Below are positions 52,793 through 64,000 of a DNA stretch of 64,000 nt, one piece after another (position 1 is the stretch's first letter; every line of letters begins with the position of its first letter). The stretch is from Whitmania pigra (lineage: Eukaryota > Annelida > Clitellata > Hirudinida > Haemopidae), in the NCBI GenBank assembly GCA_021613335.1, contig JAJTWR010000311.1, forward strand, positions 576,001-640,000. Direction: 5' to 3'. The position numbers and the translations under genes were made by a program. Under the pieces are notes generated by a model. That model was not told the DNA's origin. It searched no databases and saw nothing but the letters and a program-made list of their open reading frames with translations.

Positions 52793-55700
52793 ATGTTTAC
52801 CATGAAGAAGTATCAAGAGACAATATCATTAATGTTTTATAAACATGGCTTGGCGTGTTCCACCTATCCCCTTGCATATATATTTGGAGTTATTGTGGCA
52901 TTCTTGGTGTTGTGGTTGGTACTTTTTGTTTCTAAAATAAATTTCTTGCTTTATTAAAATTCCAGATACGGAAAATCATATTTTTAGTGGTTATGTTTGC
53001 TTAATTTATTATTGGCTGAGTTCCTGTAGTTTGTATCACCAATGTTACTTTAGCAAGATACAACGTTGATGCTTTTTAGCTATCCTCTGAGGAACATGCC
53101 TTTCCATGGAAATGCTCCTCTTAAATTTTCCACTCCTATCACTGGATACGAAGTTCCATCAGTGCAAGTTGATCTTGAAAACCCTGAGCTTCTTGACCCA
53201 TTGGTTCCCAGTTGGGTGAGTCAATGAAACTTTATATAGCCTATGTCTTGCTTGACTCTCAACACTGAATTCTGGTGATGCCGTTGTTGCCAATGAGAGC
53301 GTCTGAAACATTTTGTTTCCTTGCAAATTGATTTCGATGTTGCTCATATTTTACAGTACTTTGACAAGCCAATTTCCTACGTACAACAAGTGGTTGTGAA
53401 GGCAGCTCCACATCCATCACTTTCGGTCCAGGAAGGTTTCAAATCTTCGCTGGAACCTATGTTTGATCTCCTCGAACATGTTGATGCCTTTCGCTTCCAG
53501 GACGAGTGAGTCATTTAATTCCCTGTGAATCTTTTACTTTTAGCAACTCGTTACTTATTAATGAATTAATTATTACTTGTGAACTTGTTAGTGATGCAGG
53601 CTACTTATTAATAATTTAGCATGAAATAACAGCTCTTTTTTTTTATATCCATTAAGACATTACAGATGCTTATTATTGTCGTTAAGGATGATAATGAGAC
53701 TCAAACTTTTGCGAATTGATTTATTAATTGGTTGATTTATATTTTTTCAAAGTTCTTTCTTTTTAATTTCAATTCTATCTTTCTACCATTATTGTTTAAA
53801 AAATTAATATCAAACACCAATTACATTCACTTGATTTACAACCCTCTGGACTTGCTAACACACTCCTCCCACATGAATGCCAAAGTAAAAGTAATTACAG
53901 CTCCTTCAATATGTTTACTGCATGTGCAATATTGACCAATAGACGGTGATGATGATGATGATAATATATGTTGTTACATTATGAAGATGGAAAGGTGGAT
54001 CTAAGTGAGGATGAATTGCAAGGGTTCTTAAAAATAATTATTATGATGTGACATTTAAGAATATTATAGCATGTTATAGTCATTTGTTACTTGTGTGCTG
54101 GATAAATTTGATAGTTATATTATAAATAAGAAAAACTAAACAGTTAAAAGAAGTTAAAATGTTTAACAAGAACACGAAGAGCTTTTAAAACAGTAGATGA
54201 GTGACTGCGCAAGTAAAAGTTTTGAGGATCAAATATTGATGTAAATATTTATTCAAATCTTTTTTAATCTCTTCCTTAATGACTGCTGAAACAAGACCAT
54301 AGACAATGCCTTTCAATTAAAAATTGTTGAGAAACGAACAGGAAATAAGAAATAAAGGAAATATGAATTTTAGGTCCAAAGTTGTTCAAGCGTGAAGCAG
54401 AACAAGACAATGCATTGGTATTTAAATAGCTGATGTCAGACTTAATATGGAACAACTGATTAGATGTTCAAGGACCCAACACCTACTTTTATTTTGCCAC
54501 CATTTACTTTTTCATCTGCAAGTATTTATTAAAATAAGTTTTAACACAAAGTTAAGTAAATGCGCATTAATGGATAAATTTAACTATTTTCACAACTGAT
54601 CTATAAATAATCAAATGTGGCTGCGGATTGTTTATTATCCTCGATTTGTAGACATTTTTGTCTCTGTTCAATTTTATCTCTTTCTCTCTTCCATCGGCAG
54701 GTTCAAATTGGTTGTTTATATCAAATATGTCCGTGGCAACGAATATATTAGAAATTATTTTAAACGACTTTGATGAATTTGATTTAGTTATTTACCTATA
54801 CATTATAAACTAAATAACTAAATATTATGTTATTAATTAATGTGTAAATTATGCATTTTAAATAGAAATATAAATATTATGAAAATTATTAAATACTACG
54901 GAACTTGTTATATACTATGTAAATTATTAATTATTGTTTAAATTATGTATTTTAAATAGAAATGCAACCGTCTCCATGACCGACTTGTGTTTGAGGGTGG
55001 CAGAAGCAACTCCAGTGAATGGTTTGGAAACTCTGCTTCCCCAATACAACTGCTTGTTTCTCTCCCCAGCCAGATTCTGGCACCAAGACAAGTCAGAGTG
55101 AGGATTTTGTTCGATGTTTTGTTTTGGTCTTGATCACGTTCCTCGTGTCTGACGTAGAGATAAGTGATGTGCCTCCGAAATGGACACAATTATTATTTCA
55201 ATTGCATGCAATCATTATCTTCATCGTGCTGGAGTTATTTTCAAGGTTCCTTCAAGATGATGATCTTGTATCTACAATATTCGGGTCGAATACAGAACAT
55301 TTTTCAGCTGTTCGAGGTGAGAACTTTCATGATGACCAATCATTATATTCATGCACATAATTAGCATTAAGTTGTTAATATTAAATAAGTCATTAATGTC
55401 TTTTCATCGATAGAGCTGTTGTTCGGAGTGCCGGGTGTATCGAAGAAAAACTTCTTAAAGATCAACAGAAAACCACTATTTTTTGCCTTCACATTTGCTC
55501 TGAAAACTTACAACCCGAGGTCGATTGATCCACTTCAATCACTTTGATCAACTATGCAATCTTATTTTTTCTGTTATTAATTGATGCAATTAACTATACA
55601 ATCTTATTATTTCTAATTTTATAATTATAATTTTTATTAATCCGGTTATTTTTGTTCCTCCTCAGGTTCATCAAAGCACTCCAAGAACACCTGGCCAATT

Positions 55701-58700
55701 TGTACCCCACCAAAAATGCACCCGAGTCTGGAAAAGATAGCGATGATTCCTCATCATCATCGTTGTCTTCATCATCACTCCAACAAAGAGTGGATCACTT
55801 GGTTCACATCCACTACGAGAACAAGAACAACTTGTTTGTTGAGTACACCCCTCTCATCTTCTTGTACCTGGTCATCTGCCTATACCTTTACTTCTCCATT
55901 CGTGAGTGCATCGTCTTTGGTGTCAACGGCTTTTCTAATGCCACTTCATATCACTTGATAATTAATTAAATAATTGCTGTGATGATACATTGATGTAGTT
56001 CTAATACCATTTAGTAGCACTTAATAATTAATTAGCAAGTTGTTGCAATGAAATGTCTTTCAATACAAGTTATTGAACTTGATTGCAGGCAAAATTGAAA
56101 TGGTGAAGTCGAAGTGGGGACTGGCATTGAGTGCAATGATGACGTTGATCGCGTCGGTCGTGATGTCCTTGTCTCTCTGCGTCTTCGTCGGCCTCACTCT
56201 CAACCTGAATGGCAGGTTCGAGTCGTTTAGGTGGACATGTTTTTCTTATTAGTTCACCAGGAACACTGCAATTGGTGAATTGTTTAATAAATGAATAAAT
56301 TTATTAGCGTATTATTCATTTAATTCAGTGAAATATTTCCATACCTGGTGATAGTCATTGGCCTGGAGAATATCGTGGTGATCACAAAATCTGTTGTGAG
56401 CACACCAGTTCACTTGGATGTCAAACTGAGGATTGCTTTGGGTGAACATTTGTTGGGACATTTAGTTCAAATTCATTTGAATTTACTGATATCAATTCGA
56501 TATTTAATCTTACATTCAATTCATAGTTAATGTTATCCAATTGAAATCGTGGTTCTGTGTGAAATTGAATTATTGAAATTCGAACGAATCATTGAAATTC
56601 GAACGAATTATTGAAATTCGAACGAATTATGCAAAGGTCTGCAGAAGGAGGGGTGGTCCATGTTTAAGAATCTTCTTGTTGGACTCCTCATTTGTTCAAT
56701 TGGATTCCTGACTTTTGTTCCTGCTATACAGGTGGTTGTTATACTATCATAGGATGTTATTATACTGCCACAATTACATTGTTACTTTAACCATCACTTG
56801 CTATTAATTAATGAAATCTTATATCTTATTGTTAGACTAACAATGTCAGTAATTGAAATGGAATGGTTTGTTAGTTGGTAAATGGTTAGATTCATAAGTT
56901 GCAAACATTGAGTTTTGTTAAGTTTTATGTTTAATGATTTAATTAATTAATATAATTAATTTAATTAGTAAGACTATAAACAGTGCATATGAATTTCATG
57001 AATTTTATTTTTTTTTTAAGGAATTCTGCCTCTTTGCAATCCTTGGTTTGGGATCTGACTTTTTCCTGCAGATGTTTTTCTTTACAACAGTTCTTTCCAT
57101 CGATATCAGGAGGATGGAGGTGATGATTAGACATTACGTTCATTACATGATAAGTTATAGAATACAATATTGTAGAAATACTTTATTGTTTTATTTTTGG
57201 TATGTTGCATTGTATTGTATTACAACAGTGCTATTATAGTATTATTATTATTATATAGTATTTGCATTGTTATTTAGTGTGTTGTATATGATAATATCTT
57301 TGTACCATCTGGCAATCTCATCCGGTGAGTTTAAAAACTGTTAATTAAAATTAAACTATATCGTTAAAAGCTAACAGACCTCCAAAGTTCAAGAACAGCC
57401 AGGCATGATTCTATGAAAAAAGATGGTAAAATTAAAAAATGTTCAATTTGGAACACTTCTATGCTGTAGTTGAACTCATGTGATCTTGTTTAGCATTTAT
57501 TTTTGTTTATTTATTTATATTTCTCCATCATCAGCTCCTACATCTCGTACCATGAGTTTTTTCAATCCAGCAACACAATCCTCCCCATCATCATCATCAT
57601 CATCTTTCTATGATGGTCGTGATGATGATTTCAGCGTGGAGGATGAAGAGAAGATCCCTAAAAGAGTTCGACTGATGAACGTGTGGGCTCGTTACCGATT
57701 CCTGCAGAGGGCCATCATGGTTTGTACCACTTTTGATTCACTGTGTGCATTTTGTTTCATTGTGACATTGTCATTAATCGCTAATGATGCTAAATGTTTG
57801 CCATTTATGTGGTTTGTTGATGGGAACATTTATCTTAATTATATTACTTCGCGAGCTATTTTTTTAGTATTTACAGTATTTAAATCTTTGTTTTAATCCA
57901 ACTAAATCATAAAAAAACTAAAACATAAAAAATTTATAATGACATTTAATTTAACTTAACTTAAAATTATCTTCGTTGAAGGTCTTTGTGCTGCTCTGGG
58001 TGGCCCTTGTTGTTTGCAAGACGACCATCTTCGATGAGGAAGTTGTCTCCAACCTGACGGACCTCGAATCCAACTCGACCTCCGAACTTGCAAAGTTTTT
58101 CCGAACTTTCAACAACACTTTGTTGTTGGGCGACAACAAATTTTTTATCGATTTAATTTCGAGACCCTCGTCCACGTCCGCACCCGACGACCTCGAACTG
58201 TGGAAGCAGCTTCCCTTCAACCACTGGAAGAACATCTTTGATTTCTACAACATCAGCCTTGTTGGCAGGTAAGCGATTTATTCACATCCGAGGTGTTTCA
58301 GATGTTTTGTACGTTTTGAATGTTCTTTGCCATAGTTTGACAAATTTAAATTCATGATGGAAAATTGCAAATTGAATTTTCTAAATTACCTTAATTGCAA
58401 AATCTTAGGTACCTGACCATCTTGCCTAGCATCTACCTGTCCCTAGGACACCTGGACGACCAGGACATTCCATCTAGTGAGTTTGCTTACCTCCAGCAGA
58501 AATTCTGGAAGAAACTTCAAAATTACTCATCAGTTTCCACGTGGCATAACCAGACTTCAATGTCCTTTGTCAATAAATTGGTCAGTTAGTAATTATAATT
58601 TAAAACCACCAGCATTAACATAAATTATTATTGTAATTCACAACATCGACGAACGTCAGGTCCGATACCCCAGAAGCAGGGCAGAATTCGTGCTGACAAT

Positions 58701-58953
58701 CCTCCTGGGCATCTTCAGTTTTGTCCTCTTGTCCTGCTGCCTCTTCATCCTGTACAAGTGCTTGTGCTCGCGGAAGTATGCCAAGTGGAGGTCGTCCTGG
58801 GGTCGTAGGTCGCATCGTCAAGGCAACCGGCATCGCCAGGGTACGTATTACAAGCAGATCAGAGAGTCCACACCGCTTGTTCTCGCTGGACACAGTCAGG
58901 TGAGAAGTTCTTGCAAGTCCTTGGAACAATCGAGATGATTGTTGATGCACGAA

Positions 58954-58994
<41 letters not shown>

Positions 58995-61603
58995 GTAGTT
59001 ACCTTAAATTATGTTGTAACTGATGCTTGATTTGGATTAGATGTTATTTCTGAAGACATTATTTAATGATAATGTACAACTCAATTTTGTATGAATTGAT
59101 TGGAAAGTAAAATAAATGAAATATTTGTCTTACAATAACTCCAGGAGGTTGAATGTGTGTGCATGGAAGGAAGGTTGTTGGCAAGCTCCTGTCTTGGTGG
59201 AGAGGTCAGAATCTGGGACTCAGAGACTGGTGAATGCATCAGTGTCATTGACAGGCAGAGGTATATTTATTTAATATTTAAAAATATAAATATTATAAAT
59301 ATAAATGAATAAATATGTAACCATGAAGAACCCACGATCATAACCATGATTGACCCATGTGCTCGAGTCTACAGAGCAGAGAAAAAGCAACTGCAGATAT
59401 TTTGCATAAATTATTTTTTTATTTATAAGCATCTATTTACTTAGTGTTTTTGTCTTTTCTTCAACAAACCAAGATATCCTAACCATAGAATTGAAATGCT
59501 AATATTTAATTTGCATGGTAATCACGAAGGAAGTGATGTTGAACGAGCTCGATTCTTGTGCTTTCAGGCGAGTCAAGTTCCGACCCGAAATGGCAGTAAG
59601 AGTGAGAACCTCCTCGTCATCATCATCTCATCAGGCGCACGGAAGAAAACTTTCCAATCGTTCTTCGAACTCGTCGATCGACTGCCTGGACGTCGAATTC
59701 TTTTCCGAGAAGAAACCGACAAGGAAATCCAATACGAGACTCGACTCGACGCTTGCTTCGATCATTCCAGATCTCACGGAGACCATCGACACGGACTTCA
59801 GGAACAGAGCAAGGTTTTTAGATTATTTTTCGTTATTTTTTTATTAATTTGTCTTCAACAATTAATTGAGATTATTTGGAAGATCTGCAAATCAGCACAT
59901 TCAATCTTTTAATTGGAACACTGAAATAATGTTGGTTATAATCTAAAGCTTTGATAACTTCATTTTACAAAAGTCTTATTTTATATATTATCATCAAAAT
60001 CGAGTGTTGAGAGAATGAATGGTCAATTATTGGTAACGACAATAATGCAAATACTCATTAGTGACTTCAATAATTATAATAATTCTTAAAATGATACCTC
60101 TCTGTATGTCAGTTCTCTTGTTTTTAGGTGGTTGTTTCCATATTAATATGCCTAATTGGTTAATCGGTTAATTGATTAATTGGTTAAGGTCAAAGGAGGT
60201 CGACATAGGAGGCACAAGTTCAAACAACATAAGCTCATCTCCAACAACAGGATTCGACTTCACTCAATTTCAGACCTACTTCGACGAACAAAAAAGGCTG
60301 AACGAGGAGAAAGAACGACTGAGAGAGTTAAGAAGGAAGAGAGAGGAAGAAGAAATGAAGAGAAGGGAGATTATGGCAGGTGGGTGTGGTCTGCATAAGG
60401 ATTTTAATATTCATGATCCTTCATTAATATTCATTAAGATCTTCTATTAACTTCAGAGGAAAATCAATCTGCAGAAGAAGACGATGAGTTTGTGGCAGGT
60501 TCTGCCATCTGGTGCTTGGCATTCAGAAATAACTTGGCGGTTCTGGGATGTGGCTCAGGGGATATTGAAGTAGGCATCGTTAACTCTTTCTGACAGTAAT
60601 TCTTTTGTGGCGTTACGACTAAATGTTTTTGGGATTTTCAAGACATTTACTTATTGTTTTAATTGTTAAGATTGTTACTTGTTTATTATACATTATTTAT
60701 TATACATTATTTGATAGCATCAATTAGGTTAACGGGAAAATGATTGTTTCCAGTTTTGGGACGTTCAATCGAGGACTTTGGTCAGTTGCTGCCAACAAAA
60801 CAAATCAGGAGTCACTGCAATCTGCCTTGTTGGGAACAGGTGATTAGTTGGCATAAATATCATAAAGACATAAAGAATTTAATTTAATATTAATTAAATG
60901 TAAATATTCTTAAAACAGTTTCATACCACGAACATTATTACATAATTATACAAATTCATTTCAAGGATTGTCGCATCGAGAGTCGATGGCACGTTGGATT
61001 TCTTCATGCTGCAACAAAACACTCAACAAAATACTCAACAATGTTGGAATCAAGACAGCTCACAACATGGTCACTAATTAATATAATACAATAGTTTATG
61101 TTTTGAAATTTGAATATTGTAATGTCAAATTGGAAAATAATTTTCAGTTCTGCTGATACTGTTAATCATTACCTTTAATGTAATTTGAAAATGATTGCAT
61201 CTATTAATGTAAGTTGATGTATGTTTATGATTTAATTTATAATTTGTTAGGCTTGGAACAAAGGTTGCAATGCATACACCTGTGGTCAACCAGAGCCCAC
61301 CAAATGACCATCAACTGCTTGGAGACTGATGGGGTCAGGATTCTCACTGCTAGTCAGGATCACATGATCAAGGTCTGTGCTGTTGGGTCTTCCTTATTAA
61401 CCTCATTAATTTATGAGTTACTAAATTGATTAACATAGCTAAGATATCAACTAACAGCTTAAATCTTCTCAGTTCTTTGTAAACAACATTTGACATTGCA
61501 ATGTTTGCCTCACACAGTTATTCTTTTCATAGACAGGTTGAACACTCCATATGACAATTGCTTAATTGATGATGATGTTAATAATAAAAATAATAATAAC
61601 AAC

Positions 61604-61635
<32 letters not shown>

Positions 61636-63769
61636 TTTTTTCATCGTTAATAATTGTGTTGATGCAAAGCATAACCAAATAGAAATTAAAGACTGACTGT
61701 AGTGCATCAAAGGACGATCAAATATTTTGGTGAATGTTTAGAACCTTTTCCAGGTTCACCGAATTGAAGATCACGCTTGCCTCTACACTCTCATTGGTCA
61801 CACTGGCTGTGTAACCACTCTCCATGTGGATAAGGTATCTTTAACTATTACCATGTTGTTAAGCCATCTTTAACTGTTTCCATGTTGTTAAGCCATCTTT
61901 AACTGTTTCCATGTTGTTAAGCCATCTTTAACTGTTTCCATGTTGTTAAGCCATCTTTAACTGTTTCCATGTTGTTAAGCCATCTTTAACTGTTTCCATG
62001 TTGTTAAGCCATCTTTAACTGTTTCCATGTTGTTAAGCCATCTTTAACTGTTTCCATGTTGTTAAGCCATCTTTAACTGTTTCCATGTTGTTAAGCCATC
62101 TTTAACTGTTTCCATGTTGTTAAGCCATCTTTAACTGTTTCCATGTTGTTAAGCCATCTTTAACTGTTTCCATGTTGTTAAGCCATCTTTAACTGTTTCC
62201 ATGTTGTTAAGCCATCTTTAACTGTTTCCATGTTGTTAAGCCATCCTTAACTGTTTCCATGTTGTTAAGCCATCTTTAACTGTTTCCATGTTGTTAAGCC
62301 ATCTTTAACTGTTTCCATGTTGTTAAGCCATCTTTAACTGTTTCCATGTTGTTAAGCCATCTTTAACTGTTTCCATGTGGATAAGGTATCTTTAACTATT
62401 ACCATGTTGTTAAGCCATCTTTAACTGTTTCCATGTTGTTAAGCCATCTTTAACTGTTTCCATGTTGTTAAGCCATCTTTAACTGTTTCCATGTTGTTAA
62501 GCCATCTTTAACTGTTTCCACGTGGATAAGGTATCTTTAACTATTGCCATGTTGTTAATGTTGCCATCTTTAACTGTTTCCATGTTGTTAATGTTGCCAT
62601 CTTTAACTGTTTCCATGTTGTTAATGTTGTTGATCTATTTTTAACTCTTTTCAACTGTTCGACGAGTCAAAGGTTCTCCATTTGGAAAAAAGAAATCATT
62701 TGTATCTGCTATATGTTTATTTATTCATTATATGTATTATTACTAGTGGTAGTATCATGCTAAATGTGCCCATAAATCATTTGTATTTGCTATATGTTTA
62801 TTTATTTATTATATTTATTATTACTAGTGGTAGTATCGTGCTAAATGTGCCCATTAATATTGAATTCTCTAGGTGCCTAACCGTATACCAATTTGTGCAT
62901 TAGAAATAAAAGTTTGAAATTTTAATGAATATTAATGGAGTAGGTTTTAAATTGAATGTACCCGATGATCTTCAGGTGGGTGGCCTTGTGGTGAGCGGTT
63001 CGTCCGACTGCTCCCTGAGGCTGTGGGAGGTTCGCACGGGTTCCTGCCTCCACAAATTGGTGGGCCACCAAAGCACCATCACGTGCATCGCCTACGACAA
63101 CGACATCAAGCGACTCGTCAGCGTTGCCATGGACGACCGACTTTGCATTTGGGATGCCTCCAGGGGACACCTGCTTCACTGCGTTCAAATGGTCTGTTGA
63201 TTTGAATTGAGCTTCATGAATAATAATTGAGGTGATTAATATTAATGGATTCTTGTTACTCCAGGAAGCCGGTTGTTGCAATGCTGTGTCCGTTTTAAAC
63301 CATCAGCTCATCTTAACCGGAGGCCTCGTTAGTGTCATTACGATTTACTTGTATTTCCCGACATCATTACGATTCTTTCTCTTGTAATTATTATTAAGAA
63401 AAAATTATTAAATTAATTATTAATTATTATTATTATTCTTTATGGCAAAGCGAATTCATGCAGTCACTGTGCAGTAGACGAATCCTAATTAATTATTATT
63501 ACGCAATACATTGATACTAATCAATTATCAACACACAATACATGGATACTAATTAAATGATTAACACTGTTAAACCACTGTTGCAGGGATGTATTTATTT
63601 GTGGGACGTGGAAACATGCACAGTCGTTCGCTCGTTGAACCTCGGCGACGGCAACTCGTCGGACTTCGTACGGCAACTCCTCGTTTCCAGCGGCGGCCTC
63701 GTCGTTGCCGACTACGGGACTCAACTGAGGGTCGTCAAGTTCAACTCCGTGCTCGAGAAACACGACTGA
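52793..63769 (+). CDS. SCAP: SCAP, SREBP cleavage-activating protein
   Basis: ER sterol sensor that escorts SREBP to the Golgi. Twenty-seven exons in continuous phase: 52793-52914, 53080-53215, 53357-53505, 54960-55097, 55246-55316, 55414-55519, 55666-55901, 56089-56215, 56329-56441, 56637-56731, 57021-57119, (57470-57479), 57535-57719, 57982-58268, 58409-58580, 58660-58899, 59145-59260, 59568-59813, 60189-60379, 60457-60569, 60754-60839, 60966-61069, 61251-61372, 61754-61834, 62976-63191, 63265-63327 and 63587-63769, giving 1268 residues (human 1279). Landmarks: [32 protein letters not shown], the sterol-sensing domain ([60 protein letters not shown]), WKQLPFNHW, and C-terminal WD40 repeats ([31 protein letters not shown]), ending FNSVLEKHD. 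The start is in exact register with human. The 10-nt exon 12 is inferred: some exon of length 3n+1 is needed there. Confidence 0.95.
53506..54959. other. Large SCAP intron 3
   Basis: 1.45 kb of AT-rich intron. No nested gene or recognised element. Confidence 0.6.
56571..56630. repeat. 20-bp tandem repeat, 3 copies, at a SCAP acceptor
   Basis: ATTGAAATTCGAACGAAT(C/T) repeated three times and ending 6 bp before the exon at 56637, so it replaces the usual polypyrimidine tract. A related AATTATTGAAACTCGAATGA motif occurs downstream of the gene at about 63896. Confidence 0.9.
58957..58991. repeat. (GT)n microsatellite in SCAP intron
   Basis: About 17 GT dinucleotides. Confidence 0.95.
61590..61636. 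repeat. (AAT)n microsatellite in SCAP intron
   Basis: A run of AAT/ATA triplets. The Ile-rich frame across it is not coding. Confidence 0.9.
61822..62632. repeat. 29-bp minisatellite seeded on a SCAP splice donor
   Basis: About 28 units. The first unit (61822-61850) spans the end of exon 61754-61834 and its GT donor. Most later units read CCATGTTGTTAAG, then CCATCTTTAACTGTTT, where the donor AAG|GTATC has become AAGCCATC. Two later units (61822 plus 19x29 at 62373, and plus 24x29 at 62518) keep the original donor-bearing form. The final units are 35 bp because of a TTAATG insertion. Confidence 0.95.
62693..62855. repeat. 81-bp tandem duplication in SCAP intron
   Basis: The block starting AAATCATTTGTAT and ending ATGTGCCCAT occurs at 62693 and 62774 with a few substitutions. 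Confidence 0.9.
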
Positions 63770-64000
63770 GGAATGAAGGGTGCCTCTCTGTTTCTCTTGC
63801 TTGTTTTCAATCCTTCCAAAGTACTTTGTGATATTTCAACGAGTCTTTTTGTCCAATCAAATGCGTCGGATGCACGGGTCTATTTTTAAAGTTCGAATTA
63901 TTGAAACTCGAATGAATGCTTCGAATGATCTGATCGTATTAACGAACTTGTTTGCGATTGTCTCGATATTTCCGTCGAGCAATAGTTGTACTCGTGTTTG
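63770..64000. other. 3' flank of SCAP
   Basis: Presumed 3' UTR. No AATAAA was seen before the window ends. Confidence 0.4.

Noticed and set aside
58615..58950. 111-codon minus-strand frame
   Set aside because: Antisense shadow of the SCAP exon 58660-58899.
61822..62632. Regular repeats resembling a CRISPR array
   Set aside because: Units are contiguous 29-mers with no unique spacers, inside an animal gene intron, and the unit derives from the adjacent exon-intron border.

Overview
This window is nuclear DNA from an intron-rich, AT-rich invertebrate animal. The evidence is a Roundabout (Robo) guidance receptor (a bilaterian family), KCTD9, NSUN2, a WHAMM/JMY-type Arp2/3 activator, JMJD4, APIP and SCAP, all split by GT-AG introns; a degenerate TTAGGG-type interstitial telomere tract; very long ATT and ATG microsatellites; and remnants of hAT, Tigger/pogo, MITE-like and non-LTR elements. 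I cannot fix the phylum. A lophotrochozoan or another non-vertebrate bilaterian fits best.

Layout. (1) 1-12.3 kb: the 3' two thirds of a robo gene (+), then a transposon-rich gap, then KCTD9 (-). (2) 12.3-20.3 kb: a low-gene stretch with a ~0.6 kb ATT microsatellite, a 184-bp tandem repeat, a BED-finger hAT remnant, a 200-bp ATG microsatellite, stray exons resembling CEP120 and midasin (MDN1), and a 1,360-bp hAT element sitting inside the MDN1-like exon with a perfect 8-bp target duplication. (3) 20.4-31.5 kb: a second, direct copy of the robo-KCTD9 block. Its robo copy has lost the Ig exons, while FN3-TM-cytoplasmic exons are intact and identical to copy A over more than 3 kb. (4) 32.0-48.1 kb, all on the minus strand: NSUN2, a WHAMM/JMY-like gene and JMJD4, separated by repeat-rich DNA. 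(5) 49.5-63.8 kb, plus strand: APIP and a complete 27-exon SCAP gene. One SCAP intron is dominated by a 29-bp minisatellite that grew from the splice donor.

The genes are unrelated housekeeping and signalling genes, not a pathway cluster: tRNA m5C methylation (NSUN2), eRF1 lysyl hydroxylation (JMJD4), methionine salvage (APIP), sterol sensing (SCAP), actin nucleation (WHAMM-like), BTB/pentapeptide adaptor (KCTD9) and axon guidance (Robo). The unusual content is genome dynamics: a partly homogenised segmental duplication, very short target-duplication-flanked retroposed tails (three clear cases), a splice-site-born minisatellite, and a patch of stray gene exons.

Limits: gene identities come from reading translated exons against remembered family features. 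Exon borders were set by splice consensus plus reading-phase continuity (checked exon by exon for robo copy A, SCAP and APIP). No alignment or database search was run.
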